Counted from the stretch's first letter, positions 8,690 to 18,549 are shown. The stretch: 64,000 nt of DNA from Halomonas sp. 7T (GCF_025643255.1 NZ_CP087112.1:620001-684000); one strand, 5' to 3'. A program made the numbers and translations. The notes: generated by a model from the sequence alone, not told the origin.

Positions 8690-8983
8690 ATGGCAGGTGG
8701 TTTTAGACGTGGTAACCGAAAGCGTCTTCCTAAGCTTGAAGGCCGTGGGGAGCTGCAGTCGCTAGAGCGCGAAGGGCCATTTAAAGAGTGGCTGGGGATG
8801 CCGGATCTTTACCGCTACTTCCTGGTGGTCGAAGGCGAGAAATACAGTTATCAGACGGAAGATAGTGAGTTGCCAGTGGCGGTAGGGGACAAGGTCGTCT
8901 TCCGGTATAAGGAAACCAAAGGCGGTAACTGGATTGACCGTAACTCGCTGGGTAAGGCGATCGACCCCTCTGAATATCAATAA
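8690..8983 (+). CDS. Small conserved-looking protein of unknown function
   Basis: The 97-residue product has a basic N-terminus (MAGGFRRGNRKRLPKLEGRG), then an aromatic-rich central part (LYRYFLVVEGEKYSYQ) and a beta-like stretch (VAVGDKVVFRYKETKGGNW). It has no signal peptide or membrane segment. It has its own consensus promoter and a ribosome-binding site (ACAGGAG, 10 nt before ATG), which supports a real gene. I do not recognise a named family. The basic start plus beta-rich core could suit a small nucleic-acid-binding protein, but that is a guess. Confidence 0.75.
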   Translation: MAGGFRRGNRKRLPKLEGRGELQSLEREGPFKEWLGMPDLYRYFLVVEGEKYSYQTEDSELPVAVGDKVVFRYKETKGGNWIDRNSLGKAIDPSEYQ

Positions 8984-9122
8984 TTGCACGCATAAGTTGA
9001 CGTTTTGGTCAGGAACTCTTTTGTTATGTTGTCGTCTTAGGCAGTTAGTGCCAAGGTAATATTACTGTCATGGGTTTGCGGGATGCTGTGCCCATGACAA
9101 TGACAAATAACAGGAGGGAACC

Positions 9123-9425
9123 ATGGAACTGAAAGAACTTAAGCAGTTCGTCGCCAACCACGATAACTTTGAAATCCGTGTTATCACCCACTCTGGCAGC
9201 CGCTTCTATCAAGTAGAGCTTGAAGATGTTGAAGGCGAGCGCCACATGCTGACACAGCGGGGAAAACCCATGCTGTTTCGCGCACTAGACGATGTCTATT
9301 TGGAGCTAAAGCGAACCGGTATTCATCGTGCTTACCTGGTGCAGCATGTGCCCCAGGATGAAGTCATTGGGCGCGACGCTCATTACAGTGCGCCGCTAAC
9401 CTCGCGTATGCCGCTGGTGTTTTGA
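9123..9425 (+). CDS. DUF6482-like small protein
   Basis: The 100-residue product starts MELKELKQFVANHDNFEIRV and has a central GERHMLTQRGKPMLFRALDD segment resembling the DUF6482 family common in pseudomonads and halomonads. The function is unknown. It is soluble, with no obvious catalytic motif. A strong ribosome-binding site AGGAGG lies just upstream of the ATG. It appears monocistronic, and the next genes converge on it from the minus strand. Confidence 0.7.
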   Translation: MELKELKQFVANHDNFEIRVITHSGSRFYQVELEDVEGERHMLTQRGKPMLFRALDDVYLELKRTGIHRAYLVQHVPQDEVIGRDAHYSAPLTSRMPLVF

Positions 9426-9463
9426 TTTTAAAAGCGTGATTTCAAAAACGTCATCACTAAAAC

Positions 9464-9874
9464 TTAATCACGAGAAGATAATTTCGCCTGACGCTTTTCC
9501 CACCACTGCCCCAGCCGGATACGGCGCCGGGCAAAAAAACGATAGCCTGCATCCATGATGCTTTGCAGGCCCGGTAAGCAAGAGAGCCTTACCAGCCGCC
9601 GGTAACCTAAAACAGCATAAAGGGCCCGGCTGGCATCCATACCGATAAACCATCGTCCCTGACTATCCTGTAAATGCAGTTGCCCCATCATGGCCTCAAA
9701 GCTGCGTCCTGTCTCTTCAGCATTAAACTCACTGCTTTGAATATCAACAAGCTTTACGCGCTCTTGATGGCGATGTTTAGCAAGCCAAGCGACTTCAACC
9801 CGACAAAAAGGGCAGTGGCCATCATGATAGAGCGTAACTGGAGCGCGTGCCTCTAGTGTAGCGAAGCGGTTCAT
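9464..9874 (-). CDS. DCC-family thiol-disulfide oxidoreductase (DUF393)
   Basis: The 136-residue protein has the family signature YHDGHCPFCRVEV near the N-terminus, a CxxC thioredoxin-like motif within the DxxC-x-x-C pattern of DUF393 proteins. LVDIQSSEF and the WFIGMDASRALYAVLG region follow. These small proteins are predicted disulfide oxidoreductases of uncertain substrate. Its start overlaps the stop of the photolyase gene by 4 bp (ATGA), so the two are translationally coupled. This linkage suggests a light- or redox-linked role, which is inference. Confidence 0.85.
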   Translation of the reverse strand: MNRFATLEARAPVTLYHDGHCPFCRVEVAWLAKHRHQERVKLVDIQSSEFNAEETGRSFEAMMGQLHLQDSQGRWFIGMDASRALYAVLGYRRLVRLSCLPGLQSIMDAGYRFFARRRIRLGQWWEKRQAKLSSRD

Positions 9875-11454
9875 GAGCGATTCTCCTGTGTTGCGTAACC
9901 TTGGGTGTGGGCAGCTTGGCCATAGCCTGTTTGGGTGGGTAACTGAGTGAGAAACTGCTCCGCTTGCTGGCGAATTGCCGCTCGCTTTTCCTCTTTCATC
10001 CGTGAAAGCGACCCATAAATAAGCTTCATACGCGGATTACGGTTCAGCTGCTCAGCATTGGTTTCCAAAAAGTGCCAGTACAAACTGTTAAACGGGCAGG
10101 CCCTCGGGCCGGTCACCTCTTTGGGGGAGTAGCGGCAGTGTTGGCAATGGTCGGACATTTTGTCGATATATTTACCTGATGCGCAGTAGGGCTTAGACCC
10201 CATTAGCCCGCCGTCCGCGTGAAGCACCATGCCTAGTGTATTGGGTAGCTCTACCCATTCGCACGCATCGGCATAAACAGCCAAGTACCAGTCGCAGAGC
10301 GCTTCCGGCTTTACGCCACACAGCAGCGCAAAATTACCGGTTACCATTAAACGCTGAATATGGTGGGCATAGCTGTTGTCGATGGTCATTTGAATGGCGC
10401 GTTGTAGGCAGCGCATATCGGTATTGGCATCCCAATAAAAAGCAGGAAGATCACGTTTTGCGCCTAAACCGTTTTGCTGCTTGTAAGCGGGCATTTTTGT
10501 CCAGTAAAGCCCACGGACATACTCTCGCCAACCCAGTATTTGGCGGATAAACCCTTCTACCGCATTAATGGGCGCTTTGCCTTTATAGTATTGCTGTTCG
10601 GCTGCTTCACATACTTCGTGAGGTGTAAGTAACCCAATATTAAGTGCCGCTGATAGCCGAGAGTGATACAAAAAGGGTTCGGCATCGCTAATGGCATCCT
10701 GGTAACGGCCAAAATCCGCTAGCCCATGGTCGATAAAGTGGTGTAAATCGACCAGCGCTTGGCGGCGGGTCACAGGTAAGTTAAACGTTTCCAGCGTTCC
10801 TATATGGTCATTAAAATAGCGTTTGGCATCGTCGAGCGCTTGCTGGGTTATCTCATCCTGGCGGTGTTGAGGTAGCGCTGGAAAGCTAAGCGTTGCGCTC
10901 ATCGGTTCACGATTATCGTGGTCAAAATTCCACTTGCCGCCTGTTGGCGCATCACCTTCCATCAACAGGCCAGTGCGTTTGCGCTGCTCACGGTAAAAGT
11001 ACTCCAAGCGCAGCTGCTTGCGGCCTTCTGCCCAGCGAGCAAACTCCTCTGGCGTAGTGAAGTAGCGATCATCTTCCAGCAGCTTCCATGGTAAGGCAGC
11101 GCTCTCTCGCTGCTGCATATCGTTCCAGAGTCGCCACTCGCCGGGGCGGGCGACCCTTATTTCATCGCAGCCATGATACTGGGCAATTCGTTCGGCTTCG
11201 CTGACAAGCGACTGAGTATTGTCGGCATCATCAATTCGGCTGTAATGAACGTTAAAGCCTTTCTCGCTCAGAGTGTGGGCAAAGTGACGCATGGAGGCCA
11301 TAAAGAGGCCAATTTTGTGTATATGATGGGGGACATAGCGCGCTTCATCGGTGACTTCGCAGATGGCGATGACGGCGTTAGAGGGCGCCTCTTTCAGCGT
11401 AGTGAGCGACAGCGAGAGCTGATCGCCCAGTACCAGGAGTAACGGCTTGGACAT
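9871..11454 (-). CDS. phrB: Iron-sulfur bacterial cryptochrome/(6-4) photolyase
   Basis: The 527-residue protein starts with LLLVLGDQLSLSL, the signature of the FeS-BCP (CryB/PhrB) branch of the photolyase superfamily. These enzymes bind FAD, a ribolumazine-type antenna and a [4Fe-4S] cluster, and repair (6-4) photoproducts or act as photoreceptors. Cluster cysteines are recognisable in LCGVKPEAL and in the DHCQHCRY...GPRACPFN segment near residues 440-470. FAD-site residues occur in GWREYVRGLYW. Length is typical. The gene is divergent from hemH across a 111-bp region containing a GTATA-type dyad, and is followed by the overlapping DCC oxidoreductase gene. Light induction is likely from context. 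Confidence 0.92.
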   Translation of the reverse strand: MSKPLLLVLGDQLSLSLTTLKEAPSNAVIAICEVTDEARYVPHHIHKIGLFMASMRHFAHTLSEKGFNVHYSRIDDADNTQSLVSEAERIAQYHGCDEIRVARPGEWRLWNDMQQRESAALPWKLLEDDRYFTTPEEFARWAEGRKQLRLEYFYREQRKRTGLLMEGDAPTGGKWNFDHDNREPMSATLSFPALPQHRQDEITQQALDDAKRYFNDHIGTLETFNLPVTRRQALVDLHHFIDHGLADFGRYQDAISDAEPFLYHSRLSAALNIGLLTPHEVCEAAEQQYYKGKAPINAVEGFIRQILGWREYVRGLYWTKMPAYKQQNGLGAKRDLPAFYWDANTDMRCLQRAIQMTIDNSYAHHIQRLMVTGNFALLCGVKPEALCDWYLAVYADACEWVELPNTLGMVLHADGGLMGSKPYCASGKYIDKMSDHCQHCRYSPKEVTGPRACPFNSLYWHFLETNAEQLNRNPRMKLIYGSLSRMKEEKRAAIRQQAEQFLTQLPTQTGYGQAAHTQGYATQENRS

Positions 11455-11466
11455 AGGTTTGCCTAC

Positions 11467-11496
11467 AGTTATACAAATAATGTTAATAGTATAACT
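11467..11496. promoter_or_regulatory. Inverted repeat resembling a LitR-type light-response operator
   Basis: AGTTATAC (11467-11474) and GTATAACT (11489-11496) form a perfect 8-bp dyad with 14 bp between arms. Written as TATACA-N12-AGTATA it fits, with one mismatch, the T(G/A)TACA-N12-TGTA(C/T)A site I recall for Pseudomonas putida class II LitR regulators. It lies between a photolyase gene and hemH, both genes plausibly under light control. The regulator gene itself is not in this window. Confidence 0.55.
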
Positions 11497-11565
11497 TTAT
11501 GTCGCAGCTTTGCTGGAAAGTGTTACTATTTTAGCCATTAAAAGTAGTCTCTTAGGAGTAGATGT

Positions 11566-12636
11566 ATGACCGACAGTGTTGTGAAGGATCAGCCAGGAGA
11601 GGGCCGCTTAGCCCATGCGCCAAGCGACCACCCTGCGGTTCCCCGAGCTAAGGTGGGCGTGGTGTTGGCAAATCTTGGCACGCCAGATGCCACCGACTAC
11701 TGGTCAATGCGTCGCTACTTGAATGAGTTCTTATCTGATAAGCGGGTAGTGGATTATGCCGGTTGGAAATGGCAGCCGCTGCTTCAACTGATTATTTTGA
11801 CGAAACGCCCCTTTTCTTCCGGCCATGCTTATAAAAGTATTTGGAACACGGATAAAAATGAGAGCCCACTGCTGACGACGACTCGTGCGCAAACGGAAAA
11901 AATGACCGAGCGCCTTAAGGCGCTTTACGGCGACGATGTGGAAGTCGACTTTTGCATGCGCTATGGCAACCCTTCCACTGAGAGTGTGCTCAATAAGATG
12001 AAGGAAAAAGGCTGTGAGCGCATCGTCTTTTTCCCGCTTTACCCTCAGTACGGTTCGCCCACCACGGCAACGGCGAATGACCAAGCCTTCCGTACCCTGA
12101 TGAAAATGAAGTGGCAGCCGTATATCCGTACGGTGCCTGCTTATTTTGAGCACCCAGCCTACATTCAAGCGCTAGCGAACTCTGTGCAAGAGGCTTATGA
12201 CAATCTTGAGAGCCGTCCCACCAAGCTGGTGGCGAGCTACCACGGGGTGCCTGAACGCTACCTGATGGAAGGCGATCCCTACCACTGCCAGTGCCAAAAA
12301 ACCACACGCCTAATGCGTGAAAAGCTTGGCTTTACGAAAGAGGAAGTGGATACCGCGTTTCAGTCACAGTTTGGCCCTGAAAAGTGGGTTGGGCCACAGA
12401 CGGTCGATCACGTGGCTGAGTTAGCTAAGCAGGGGCACAAGCACATTGCAATTATGTCGCCCGCTTTTTCCTCTGACTGTGTAGAAACACTAGAAGAAAT
12501 CAAAGAGGAGATTCACGACAGCTTCATGGAAGCCGGCGGTGAAACCTTTAGCTACATTCCCTGCTTGAACGACAGGGATGACCATATCGATGCGCTGCTA
12601 GCGGTCGTCAATAACGAGCTATCGGGTTGGCTATGA
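11566..12636 (+). CDS. hemH: Ferrochelatase
   Basis: This enzyme inserts Fe2+ into protoporphyrin IX in the last step of heme synthesis. The 356-residue protein has the family start VGVVLANLGTPDATDYWSMR, the active-site histidine in VASYHGVPERYL, and the conserved PAFSSDCVETLEEI segment. An N-terminal extension of about 28 residues precedes the conserved core. The ribosome-binding site TTAGGAG lies 7-8 nt before the ATG. Divergence from a photolyase gene, with a shared dyad between them, suggests joint light regulation, sensible because protoporphyrin is a photosensitiser. The 3' end runs to within 8 bp of the convergent mnhG gene. Confidence 0.96.
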   Translation: MTDSVVKDQPGEGRLAHAPSDHPAVPRAKVGVVLANLGTPDATDYWSMRRYLNEFLSDKRVVDYAGWKWQPLLQLIILTKRPFSSGHAYKSIWNTDKNESPLLTTTRAQTEKMTERLKALYGDDVEVDFCMRYGNPSTESVLNKMKEKGCERIVFFPLYPQYGSPTTATANDQAFRTLMKMKWQPYIRTVPAYFEHPAYIQALANSVQEAYDNLESRPTKLVASYHGVPERYLMEGDPYHCQCQKTTRLMREKLGFTKEEVDTAFQSQFGPEKWVGPQTVDHVAELAKQGHKHIAIMSPAFSSDCVETLEEIKEEIHDSFMEAGGETFSYIPCLNDRDDHIDALLAVVNNELSGWL

Positions 12637-12644
12637 CAAGCGGG

Positions 12645-13082
12645 TTATCGGCCTCGCGTTTTCAATAGCTGACGGCGGCGGTTGTTAATGCCGCCAGGAC
12701 GTTTGGGGCGAGCGGGTTTTGCCACTCGACTTTGCCCCACGTCCTCATCTAATAGTTCAGGCAGTGAGCCGCGGGTGCTGGTGATAAAGCGGAGACGCAT
12801 GTGTAGCCCTGTTTTTGCCAGCATGTGGCCCGTCACAGGCGCCGTTAAAAACAGAAACAGGGTGATAAGCAGCTCCTGCATGTGCGGTTCATGTTGAGTC
12901 GTCGTAAAGTAAATCATTGATGCAATCAACACACAGCCAATGCCTAGGGTGGTGCCTTTGGTGGGACTATGTAGGCGCATAAAGAAATCTTTAAATTGCA
13001 ACATTCCCAGTGAGCCTGTAAAGGCAAACAGTCCGCCAAAAATTAGCAGCAGTGATACCAGTGCTTCCACTACCAACGCCAT
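12645..13082 (-). CDS. mnhG: Mrp/Mnh antiporter subunit G (fused-A operon)
   Basis: This small subunit of the multisubunit Na+/H+ antiporter has three membrane segments within residues 1-95, including the family motif DFFMRLHSPTKGTTLG. A basic C-terminal tail of about 45 residues (RVAKPARPKRPGG) is longer than usual. The ATG at 13082 is chosen because GGAGG lies 5 nt upstream. An in-frame ATG at 13094 overlaps the mnhF stop (TAATG) and would add four residues. It is the last gene of the minus-strand operon mnhA'CDEFG and converges with hemH. Confidence 0.9.
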   Translation of the reverse strand: MALVVEALVSLLLIFGGLFAFTGSLGMLQFKDFFMRLHSPTKGTTLGIGCVLIASMIYFTTTQHEPHMQELLITLFLFLTAPVTGHMLAKTGLHMRLRFITSTRGSLPELLDEDVGQSRVAKPARPKRPGGINNRRRQLLKTRGR

Positions 13083-13093
13083 CGTAGCCTCCA

Positions 13094-13363
13094 TTACTCG
13101 ATAATATCGCCGCGCAGTAAATATCGACAGATTGCCATAGTGCTAATAAAGCCAAGTAAGGCGATTAGCATGGCGGCTTCAAAATACGTTTTTGTATTAA
13201 ACCAGAGCCCAGCGATAACGATCAGGGCAATCGCATTAACGTACATGGTATCTAGCGCTAGCAATCGATCCGGTATATCTGGGCCTATGAGCAAGCGGTA
13301 AACATTCATGGCGAGCGCTAGCACAATGAGCGTTAAACTAATCCACAGGGCGATCGCTAGCAT
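13094..13363 (-). CDS. mnhF: Mrp/Mnh antiporter subunit F (fused-A operon)
   Basis: The 89-residue protein has three hydrophobic segments and the family motif GPDIPDRLLALDTMYVNAIA. MnhF is required for assembly and activity of the Mrp complex, and homologues bind Na+ or transport bile salts in other systems. Its start overlaps mnhE by 7 bp and its stop abuts mnhG, as in other tightly packed Mrp operons. Confidence 0.94.
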   Translation of the reverse strand: MLAIALWISLTLIVLALAMNVYRLLIGPDIPDRLLALDTMYVNAIALIVIAGLWFNTKTYFEAAMLIALLGFISTMAICRYLLRGDIIE

Positions 13364-13848
13364 TCAAATATCTCCTTTATGGGGCGTTCGTAACGCTCTT
13401 GTATATCTTGAATGAGCGCCTGTTCATCCTGCATGTCGAGGACGTGAATCAGCAGTGAGGTATGATCTAGCCGTATATTGGTAGAAACGGTGCCGGGCGT
13501 CATGGTGATGGTATTGGCGAGTAGGGTGATAGCCAGACGATCCTGTACCTGTAGCGGGTATTCAATAAAGCCAGGATGGGGAGTCCGTTTAGGACTTAAT
13601 ATCAATAAGCTCACCTGTAGGTTAGCGATAACGATATCGGCCAGTACACGCAAGATGAAACGTATCAGCTTGATAGGATGCTTGACTCTAGGGAAGGGTA
13701 ACCAAAAGGCGCGGGTTAGCAGCGGTATGCCAATGGCCAGTAACACCCCTAGCAATAGCTGGCCGAAAGATAAGCTGCGCACCATGAGTAGCCAGGTAAC
13801 AAAGAGAATGAGCGACAGTGCCGGTGCAGGAAAATAGCGGGCTAGCAT
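13357..13848 (-). CDS. mnhE: Mrp/Mnh antiporter subunit E (fused-A operon)
   Basis: The 163-residue subunit has two to three N-terminal membrane segments, then a cytoplasmic domain with the conserved ITMTPGTVSTNI motif and LLIHVLDMQDE. MnhE is needed for complex stability. The gene overlaps mnhD (1 bp) and mnhF (7 bp), indicating translational coupling in the operon. Confidence 0.94.
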   Translation of the reverse strand: MLARYFPAPALSLILFVTWLLMVRSLSFGQLLLGVLLAIGIPLLTRAFWLPFPRVKHPIKLIRFILRVLADIVIANLQVSLLILSPKRTPHPGFIEYPLQVQDRLAITLLANTITMTPGTVSTNIRLDHTSLLIHVLDMQDEQALIQDIQERYERPIKEIFEC

Positions 13849-15380
13849 TAGTGATTCCTCTCTGCGCGCAACGCAAATTCTGAAACATTGGCCTCGGGGA
13901 GTACCGTCTGAATCGTCTGCTGGGGTGATGCAAGCTGTTCAGCAGTGGCTTGCGTGTACTGGCTGACAGGTCCCGCCAATAAGACTAAAAGCGGTGCGCT
14001 AATCAATAGCCATGTGACGCCCGATAGCTGCAAGGGAGTGATACGTGGTCCGGAGGGTGTGCCCTTATAGCTAGCCCAAAAAAATACCGAGCCAGCGCGT
14101 GAAAGAGCCACCATGGCCGCTAAACCAGCTAGCAGCAGTAGAGGCCACAACCATAGCCGCTGTGCACTATCGGCAGCCTGCATTAGGAGTAGTTTACCCA
14201 ATGCGCCCGCTAAAGGGGGTAAGCCTGCCATGGCGACGGCCCCAATCAAAAACATACCGCCAAGTAAGGTAGGTTGATGGAGCTTACGGGCACGAACCAA
14301 GCGGGTACCCGCTTTGCCACGCTGAAGGCCAATCAGCTCTGCCAACAGGAATAGCGCTCCCGCAATAAGCGTGGTGTGCACTAAATAGTAGAGTAAAGCG
14401 CCTGTGCCTGAAATATGACCCATGCCCGCGCCGCTCATTAGCGTCCCCACTGAGACAAGTACTAAATATGCCACGAGGGTGCGTAAATCCCGAGCGGCTA
14501 AAACACCGATGCCTGCCAGGAGCAGGGTGGTTAAGCCGCCCCACCAAAGCCACGCATCGATATAAACAATGGCCGGACTCTCTGCAAATACCAGTGTTTG
14601 CACCCGAAGCAGAGCGTATAACCCCACTTTTGTCATAATCGCAAACAGTGCCGCTACCGGAGCGGGCGCAGAGGCATAGGTGCTCGGTAGCCAAAAATAG
14701 AGGGGTAAAATAGCCGCTTTCAAACTAAAGACAACGGTAAGCAGTAGCGCGCCTGCCGTTACGAGGGCTGCATTGGCTTCTTCCATCTGGGCAATGCGAC
14801 GGCCCATATCTGCCATATTGAGCGTGCCCGTCGCGCCATAAAGCACCCCAAGCGCAATGAGAAACAGCGCCGACCCCACCAAGTTCAGCACTACATAATG
14901 TAGCCCTGCACCAATGCGAGCTTTACCTCCACCGTGCATCAGCAACGCATAGGAGGCCAGCAGTAAAATTTCAAAGAATACGAAGAGATTAAATAGGTCC
15001 CCAGTTAAAAAGGCGCCGTTTAAGCCCATTAGTTGAAGCTGAAAAATACCGTGAAAGTTACTGCCACGAGCATCGTCTCCCGCGCTGGCAAACATGATGC
15101 ATCCCAAAGCCAGTGCGGCTGTTAGCGCCACCATCAACGCCGAAAGACGATCTAAAACCAGCACAATGCCAAACGGAGCCTGCCAGTCTCCCAGGTTATA
15201 AACGCTGATGACATTGCTATTGGCAGTGACAAGAAGTATGCCGGATAGCAAAACGAGCAGCGCAGTTGAGGCAATGCTAATGCGCCGCTGTAACGCATTG
15301 GGAGCCTGACCCATGAGCACTAAGCCCAGCGCTGTCAGCATAGGTAACAGAATAGGAAAGATTAATATGTGCTGGCCCAT
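13848..15380 (-). CDS. mnhD: Mrp/Mnh antiporter subunit D (fused-A operon)
   Basis: This 510-residue, roughly 14-helix protein is homologous to the proton-pumping subunits of complex I (NuoL/M/N). Conserved features include FVFFEILLLASYALL with the helix-5 glutamate, and FSLKAAILPLYFWLPSTYAS with the helix-7 lysine, both implicated in proton translocation. It is one of two antiporter-like subunits of the complex. The gene overlaps mnhC and mnhE by single bases. Confidence 0.95.
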   Translation of the reverse strand: MGQHILIFPILLPMLTALGLVLMGQAPNALQRRISIASTALLVLLSGILLVTANSNVISVYNLGDWQAPFGIVLVLDRLSALMVALTAALALGCIMFASAGDDARGSNFHGIFQLQLMGLNGAFLTGDLFNLFVFFEILLLASYALLMHGGGKARIGAGLHYVVLNLVGSALFLIALGVLYGATGTLNMADMGRRIAQMEEANAALVTAGALLLTVVFSLKAAILPLYFWLPSTYASAPAPVAALFAIMTKVGLYALLRVQTLVFAESPAIVYIDAWLWWGGLTTLLLAGIGVLAARDLRTLVAYLVLVSVGTLMSGAGMGHISGTGALLYYLVHTTLIAGALFLLAELIGLQRGKAGTRLVRARKLHQPTLLGGMFLIGAVAMAGLPPLAGALGKLLLMQAADSAQRLWLWPLLLLAGLAAMVALSRAGSVFFWASYKGTPSGPRITPLQLSGVTWLLISAPLLVLLAGPVSQYTQATAEQLASPQQTIQTVLPEANVSEFALRAERNH

Positions 15381-15721
15381 TAGCGAGTACTTCCTTCTTC
15401 ACCTTGCTTGCCATCGACATGGTCATTACCGAGTTCGGCGCGTGCTCGTATGGCCAGAATGACCATAAATGCGGTCATGGCAAAGCCAATCACGATCGCG
15501 GTTAGAACCAACGCTTGGGGAAGAGGGTCTGCGGGCGTTTCCGATGCACCAATAACGGCGGCTGAGTGGGTTTGCAAGCCGCCTGTTGAAAACAGAAATA
15601 GGTTCACCGCATAGGAGAGTAACGTGAGCCCTACAATAATTGAGAAAGTGCGGCCCCTTAGCAGAAGGTAGAGACCGCTAGCGCTTAATACGCCGGTGAC
15701 GAGCGAAAAAAGTAGCTCCAT
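15380..15721 (-). CDS. mnhC: Mrp/Mnh antiporter subunit C (fused-A operon)
   Basis: The 113-residue, three-helix protein is homologous to NuoK. It carries LTLLSYAVNLFLFSTGG and the segment DPLPQALVLTAIVIGFAMTA, which is nearly invariant in MnhC. The start overlaps the stop of the mnhA' gene by 1 bp. Confidence 0.95.
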   Translation of the reverse strand: MELLFSLVTGVLSASGLYLLLRGRTFSIIVGLTLLSYAVNLFLFSTGGLQTHSAAVIGASETPADPLPQALVLTAIVIGFAMTAFMVILAIRARAELGNDHVDGKQGEEGSTR

Positions 15722-18549
15722 TATTTGTTGCCCTCTTTTGATGCCGTTTGCTGCGTTGTTTTGAGCGTGGGGCGATGGGCGGTGGTCACGCTGCCCAGAT
15801 TTACTAAGATCATGAGTGCGGCGCCGACGACGGCAAGGTAAACCCCCAAATCAAATAGCATCGCTGTCGCAAGCTCAGTTTTGCCAATCAGTGGGATATC
15901 AAAGTAGCCAAATGAGGACGTGAGGAAGGGGTAGCCGAACAGCCAACTTCCTAAGCCAGTGAGCACCGCAACAACAAGGCCCAGCACTGAAATAACCGGA
16001 TAAGAGAGCGGTAAGCGGCTGCTGGTCCATTCATAGCCACGTGCAATATATTGCAATAGCAGCGCGATAGCGGTGATTAGCCCGGCAATAAAGCCACCGC
16101 CGGGCTGGTTGTGTCCGCGTAAGAAAATATAGACTGAGACCAGCAGGGCCAGCGGTAAAATGATCTGAGCGACGACTTCAAGAATCATTGGGTAGCGATG
16201 ACGTGACCAGCGAATCCCTTCAAGGTTGCCGGAGGGCTTAAAGAGTCTTAGTCGATTAAGTAGTTTGTAGGTAGCTAACCCAGCCAAGGTCAGTACGGTA
16301 ATTTCCCCTAGGGTATCGAACCCACGAAAATCTACCAAAATGACGTTAACCACGTTGGTACCGCCGCCGCCAGGCACGCTATTGGCAAGAAAGTAGTCTG
16401 AAATGCTCAACGTTTCTCGAGTCAAAAGCGCGTAGTTTAACCCCGCTATCACGAGACCTAATGAGCCTGCCAGTACGATATCGCGTACGATCCGCTGTGA
16501 CGATACCCAGCGGGGAGGCCGTTGTGGAAGAAAAAACAGGGCGAGTATCAGCAGTATCATGGATACCACTTCAACAGAGAGCTGCGTCATTGCAAGATCG
16601 GGTGCTGAAAAGCGGATAAAGGTTAGCGAGACGGTAAGCCCGACCATGGAAAGCATTAACAAAGATACCAGTCGCCAACGGTGAGCAAGCGCGCTGCCGA
16701 TGGCACCTATCATCATCACTCCGGCGCCGAGCAGTGTCAGTCCATCAACTTGCTGCATGTTAATGCCCCCGGCTAACGACTCTAGCTGGCTCAGGCCGAG
16801 CGCTGTCATACCGAGTGCTGTCAGAAGAAGTAGCGCTTGATAGCGCTGTAGAGAGCCGTTTTCTAAACGCAGTGTTAACCAAAGTGCCGATTTAATAAGG
16901 CGTGTGACAGCTTTTTCAAAAAGAGCAGGGGCATTGGGCGCCGGTAGTAGGGAGGCTAAGTGACTGATGTTTTTATGCCGCCACAATAAAATGATGCCGC
17001 CGAGAATAGCGACCACGCTCATTAATAGCGGCAGATTAATACCGTGCCACAGTGCGAAAACGAAAAGCGGCGCGTTGTCCCCTTGCACGGCCATGCTCGC
17101 GGTGCGAACAAGAGGGGCCGCTAGTGTCATGGGGAATAAACCCACCAAAAGGCATAAGCAGGCCAGCGTTAAGCCCGGGAGATACATACCTCTTGGTGGG
17201 TCATGGGGGGTGATCACTTCTTCTGATGGGTTAACGTTAGGGGCAAAAAATACGCAATATACCAAACGCAGTGAGTAAGCCACCGATAGGGTAGCGCCGA
17301 CTAGCACCAGCAGTGGAATCACGCTGCCTAAACCACCAAAGAGTTCGGTGGCTAGGGCTTTGGTCAACAGCATTTCTTTGGATAGAAAGCCATTAAAGGG
17401 TGGAAACCCCGCCATAGCAGCGCCTGCCATGAGCGTTAATGTGCCTGTAATGGGCATAAGCGACCATAGACCACCCAGGCGTCTGATATCTCGGGTGCCC
17501 GTTTCATGGTCAATAATGCCAGCACTCATAAACAGCGTTGCTTTAAACAGCGCGTGGTTAAGGATATGGAACAGCGCCGCTACAATGGCCAGCGGGGTAT
17601 CTAAACCAAGTAACAGCACGATCAAACCCAGATGGCTAACCGTTGAAAAGGCTAAAATGCCTTTTAAATCACGTTCTAATAAGGCGAACCAGGCGCCATA
17701 CACAAGCGTCGCTAAACCCGCCAGTGTTAGACTGACCGCCCAAAGTGATGTGTCACCGAGCGCAGGGTGTAGCCTTGCGAGCAGAAAAATCCCTGCTTTT
17801 ACCATGGTAGAGGAGTGCAGGTAGGCAGATACCGGCGTAGGCGCTGCCATGGCGTGAGGTAGCCAAATATGAAAGGGGAACTGGGCTGACTTAGTAAACG
17901 CGCCCAGCAGTACCAGGGCCATAATGATAGGGTAAGTGGATGCTTGTCGTAACTGATCGCCAGCGGCAAGTACGTCAGGTAGGGCGAAGCTGCCTACTTC
18001 GTGGCCGATCAGTAAAATACCGGCCAGCAACGCTAAGCCGCCAGCGCCAGTAACCGTGAGCGCCATACGTGCACCACGTCGCGCATCGCTACTGTGCCCC
18101 CAAAAGCCTATCAATAGAAAGGAGGCAATGCTGGTGAGTTCCCAAAAAAGCCATAAGAGCAGCAGGTTATCGGCCATCACAATGCCGAGCATGGCTGTCA
18201 TAAACAGCATCATGTAAGAGAAGAAGCGTCCGTCATTCTCGCTTCTGGCTAAGTAGTAGCCAGCGTAAATGATAATGAAGCTGCCAATGCCTAAGATGAG
18301 CAGGCCAAATAGCAGGGTCAGACCATCCACTCTCAGGGCTAGATCAAGCCCCAGCAGCGGTATCCAGCTCAACTGCTGTGACACTGTGCCGCCGTCTAGT
18401 AGTATCGGTAGGTGGCTGAGCATCAAGGCTAAGGCAGCCAACGGGAGAATTGCGGTTGCGGTGGTACAGAGCAATCGCCCGCGAGAAGCAGTTAATAACG
18501 GCACTAATGTGCCAGCCAGTGTTAACAGTGGTATCCATAGCAGCGGCAT
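15721..18549 (-). CDS. mnhA: Mrp/Mnh antiporter fused subunit A-B (MrpA')
   Basis: This 942-residue protein joins a full MnhA (NuoL-like N-terminal part with [17 protein letters not shown] and [19 protein letters not shown], then a NuoJ-like part) to an MnhB domain at the C-terminus ([18 protein letters not shown]). This is the group 2 Mrp layout, as in Pseudomonas aeruginosa Sha. The complex uses the proton gradient to export Na+, supporting salt and alkali tolerance. It is the first gene of the minus-strand operon. The predicted start has only a weak ribosome-binding site (GGAA). Confidence 0.95.
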   Translation of the reverse strand: MPLLWIPLLTLAGTLVPLLTASRGRLLCTTATAILPLAALALMLSHLPILLDGGTVSQQLSWIPLLGLDLALRVDGLTLLFGLLILGIGSFIIIYAGYYLARSENDGRFFSYMMLFMTAMLGIVMADNLLLLWLFWELTSIASFLLIGFWGHSSDARRGARMALTVTGAGGLALLAGILLIGHEVGSFALPDVLAAGDQLRQASTYPIIMALVLLGAFTKSAQFPFHIWLPHAMAAPTPVSAYLHSSTMVKAGIFLLARLHPALGDTSLWAVSLTLAGLATLVYGAWFALLERDLKGILAFSTVSHLGLIVLLLGLDTPLAIVAALFHILNHALFKATLFMSAGIIDHETGTRDIRRLGGLWSLMPITGTLTLMAGAAMAGFPPFNGFLSKEMLLTKALATELFGGLGSVIPLLVLVGATLSVAYSLRLVYCVFFAPNVNPSEEVITPHDPPRGMYLPGLTLACLCLLVGLFPMTLAAPLVRTASMAVQGDNAPLFVFALWHGINLPLLMSVVAILGGIILLWRHKNISHLASLLPAPNAPALFEKAVTRLIKSALWLTLRLENGSLQRYQALLLLTALGMTALGLSQLESLAGGINMQQVDGLTLLGAGVMMIGAIGSALAHRWRLVSLLMLSMVGLTVSLTFIRFSAPDLAMTQLSVEVVSMILLILALFFLPQRPPRWVSSQRIVRDIVLAGSLGLVIAGLNYALLTRETLSISDYFLANSVPGGGGTNVVNVILVDFRGFDTLGEITVLTLAGLATYKLLNRLRLFKPSGNLEGIRWSRHRYPMILEVVAQIILPLALLVSVYIFLRGHNQPGGGFIAGLITAIALLLQYIARGYEWTSSRLPLSYPVISVLGLVVAVLTGLGSWLFGYPFLTSSFGYFDIPLIGKTELATAMLFDLGVYLAVVGAALMILVNLGSVTTAHRPTLKTTQQTASKEGNK

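Noticed and set aside
9123-9425. Metal ABC transporter ATPase, a label sometimes used for similar genes
   Set aside because: No Walker A, Walker B or signature motif in 100 residues.
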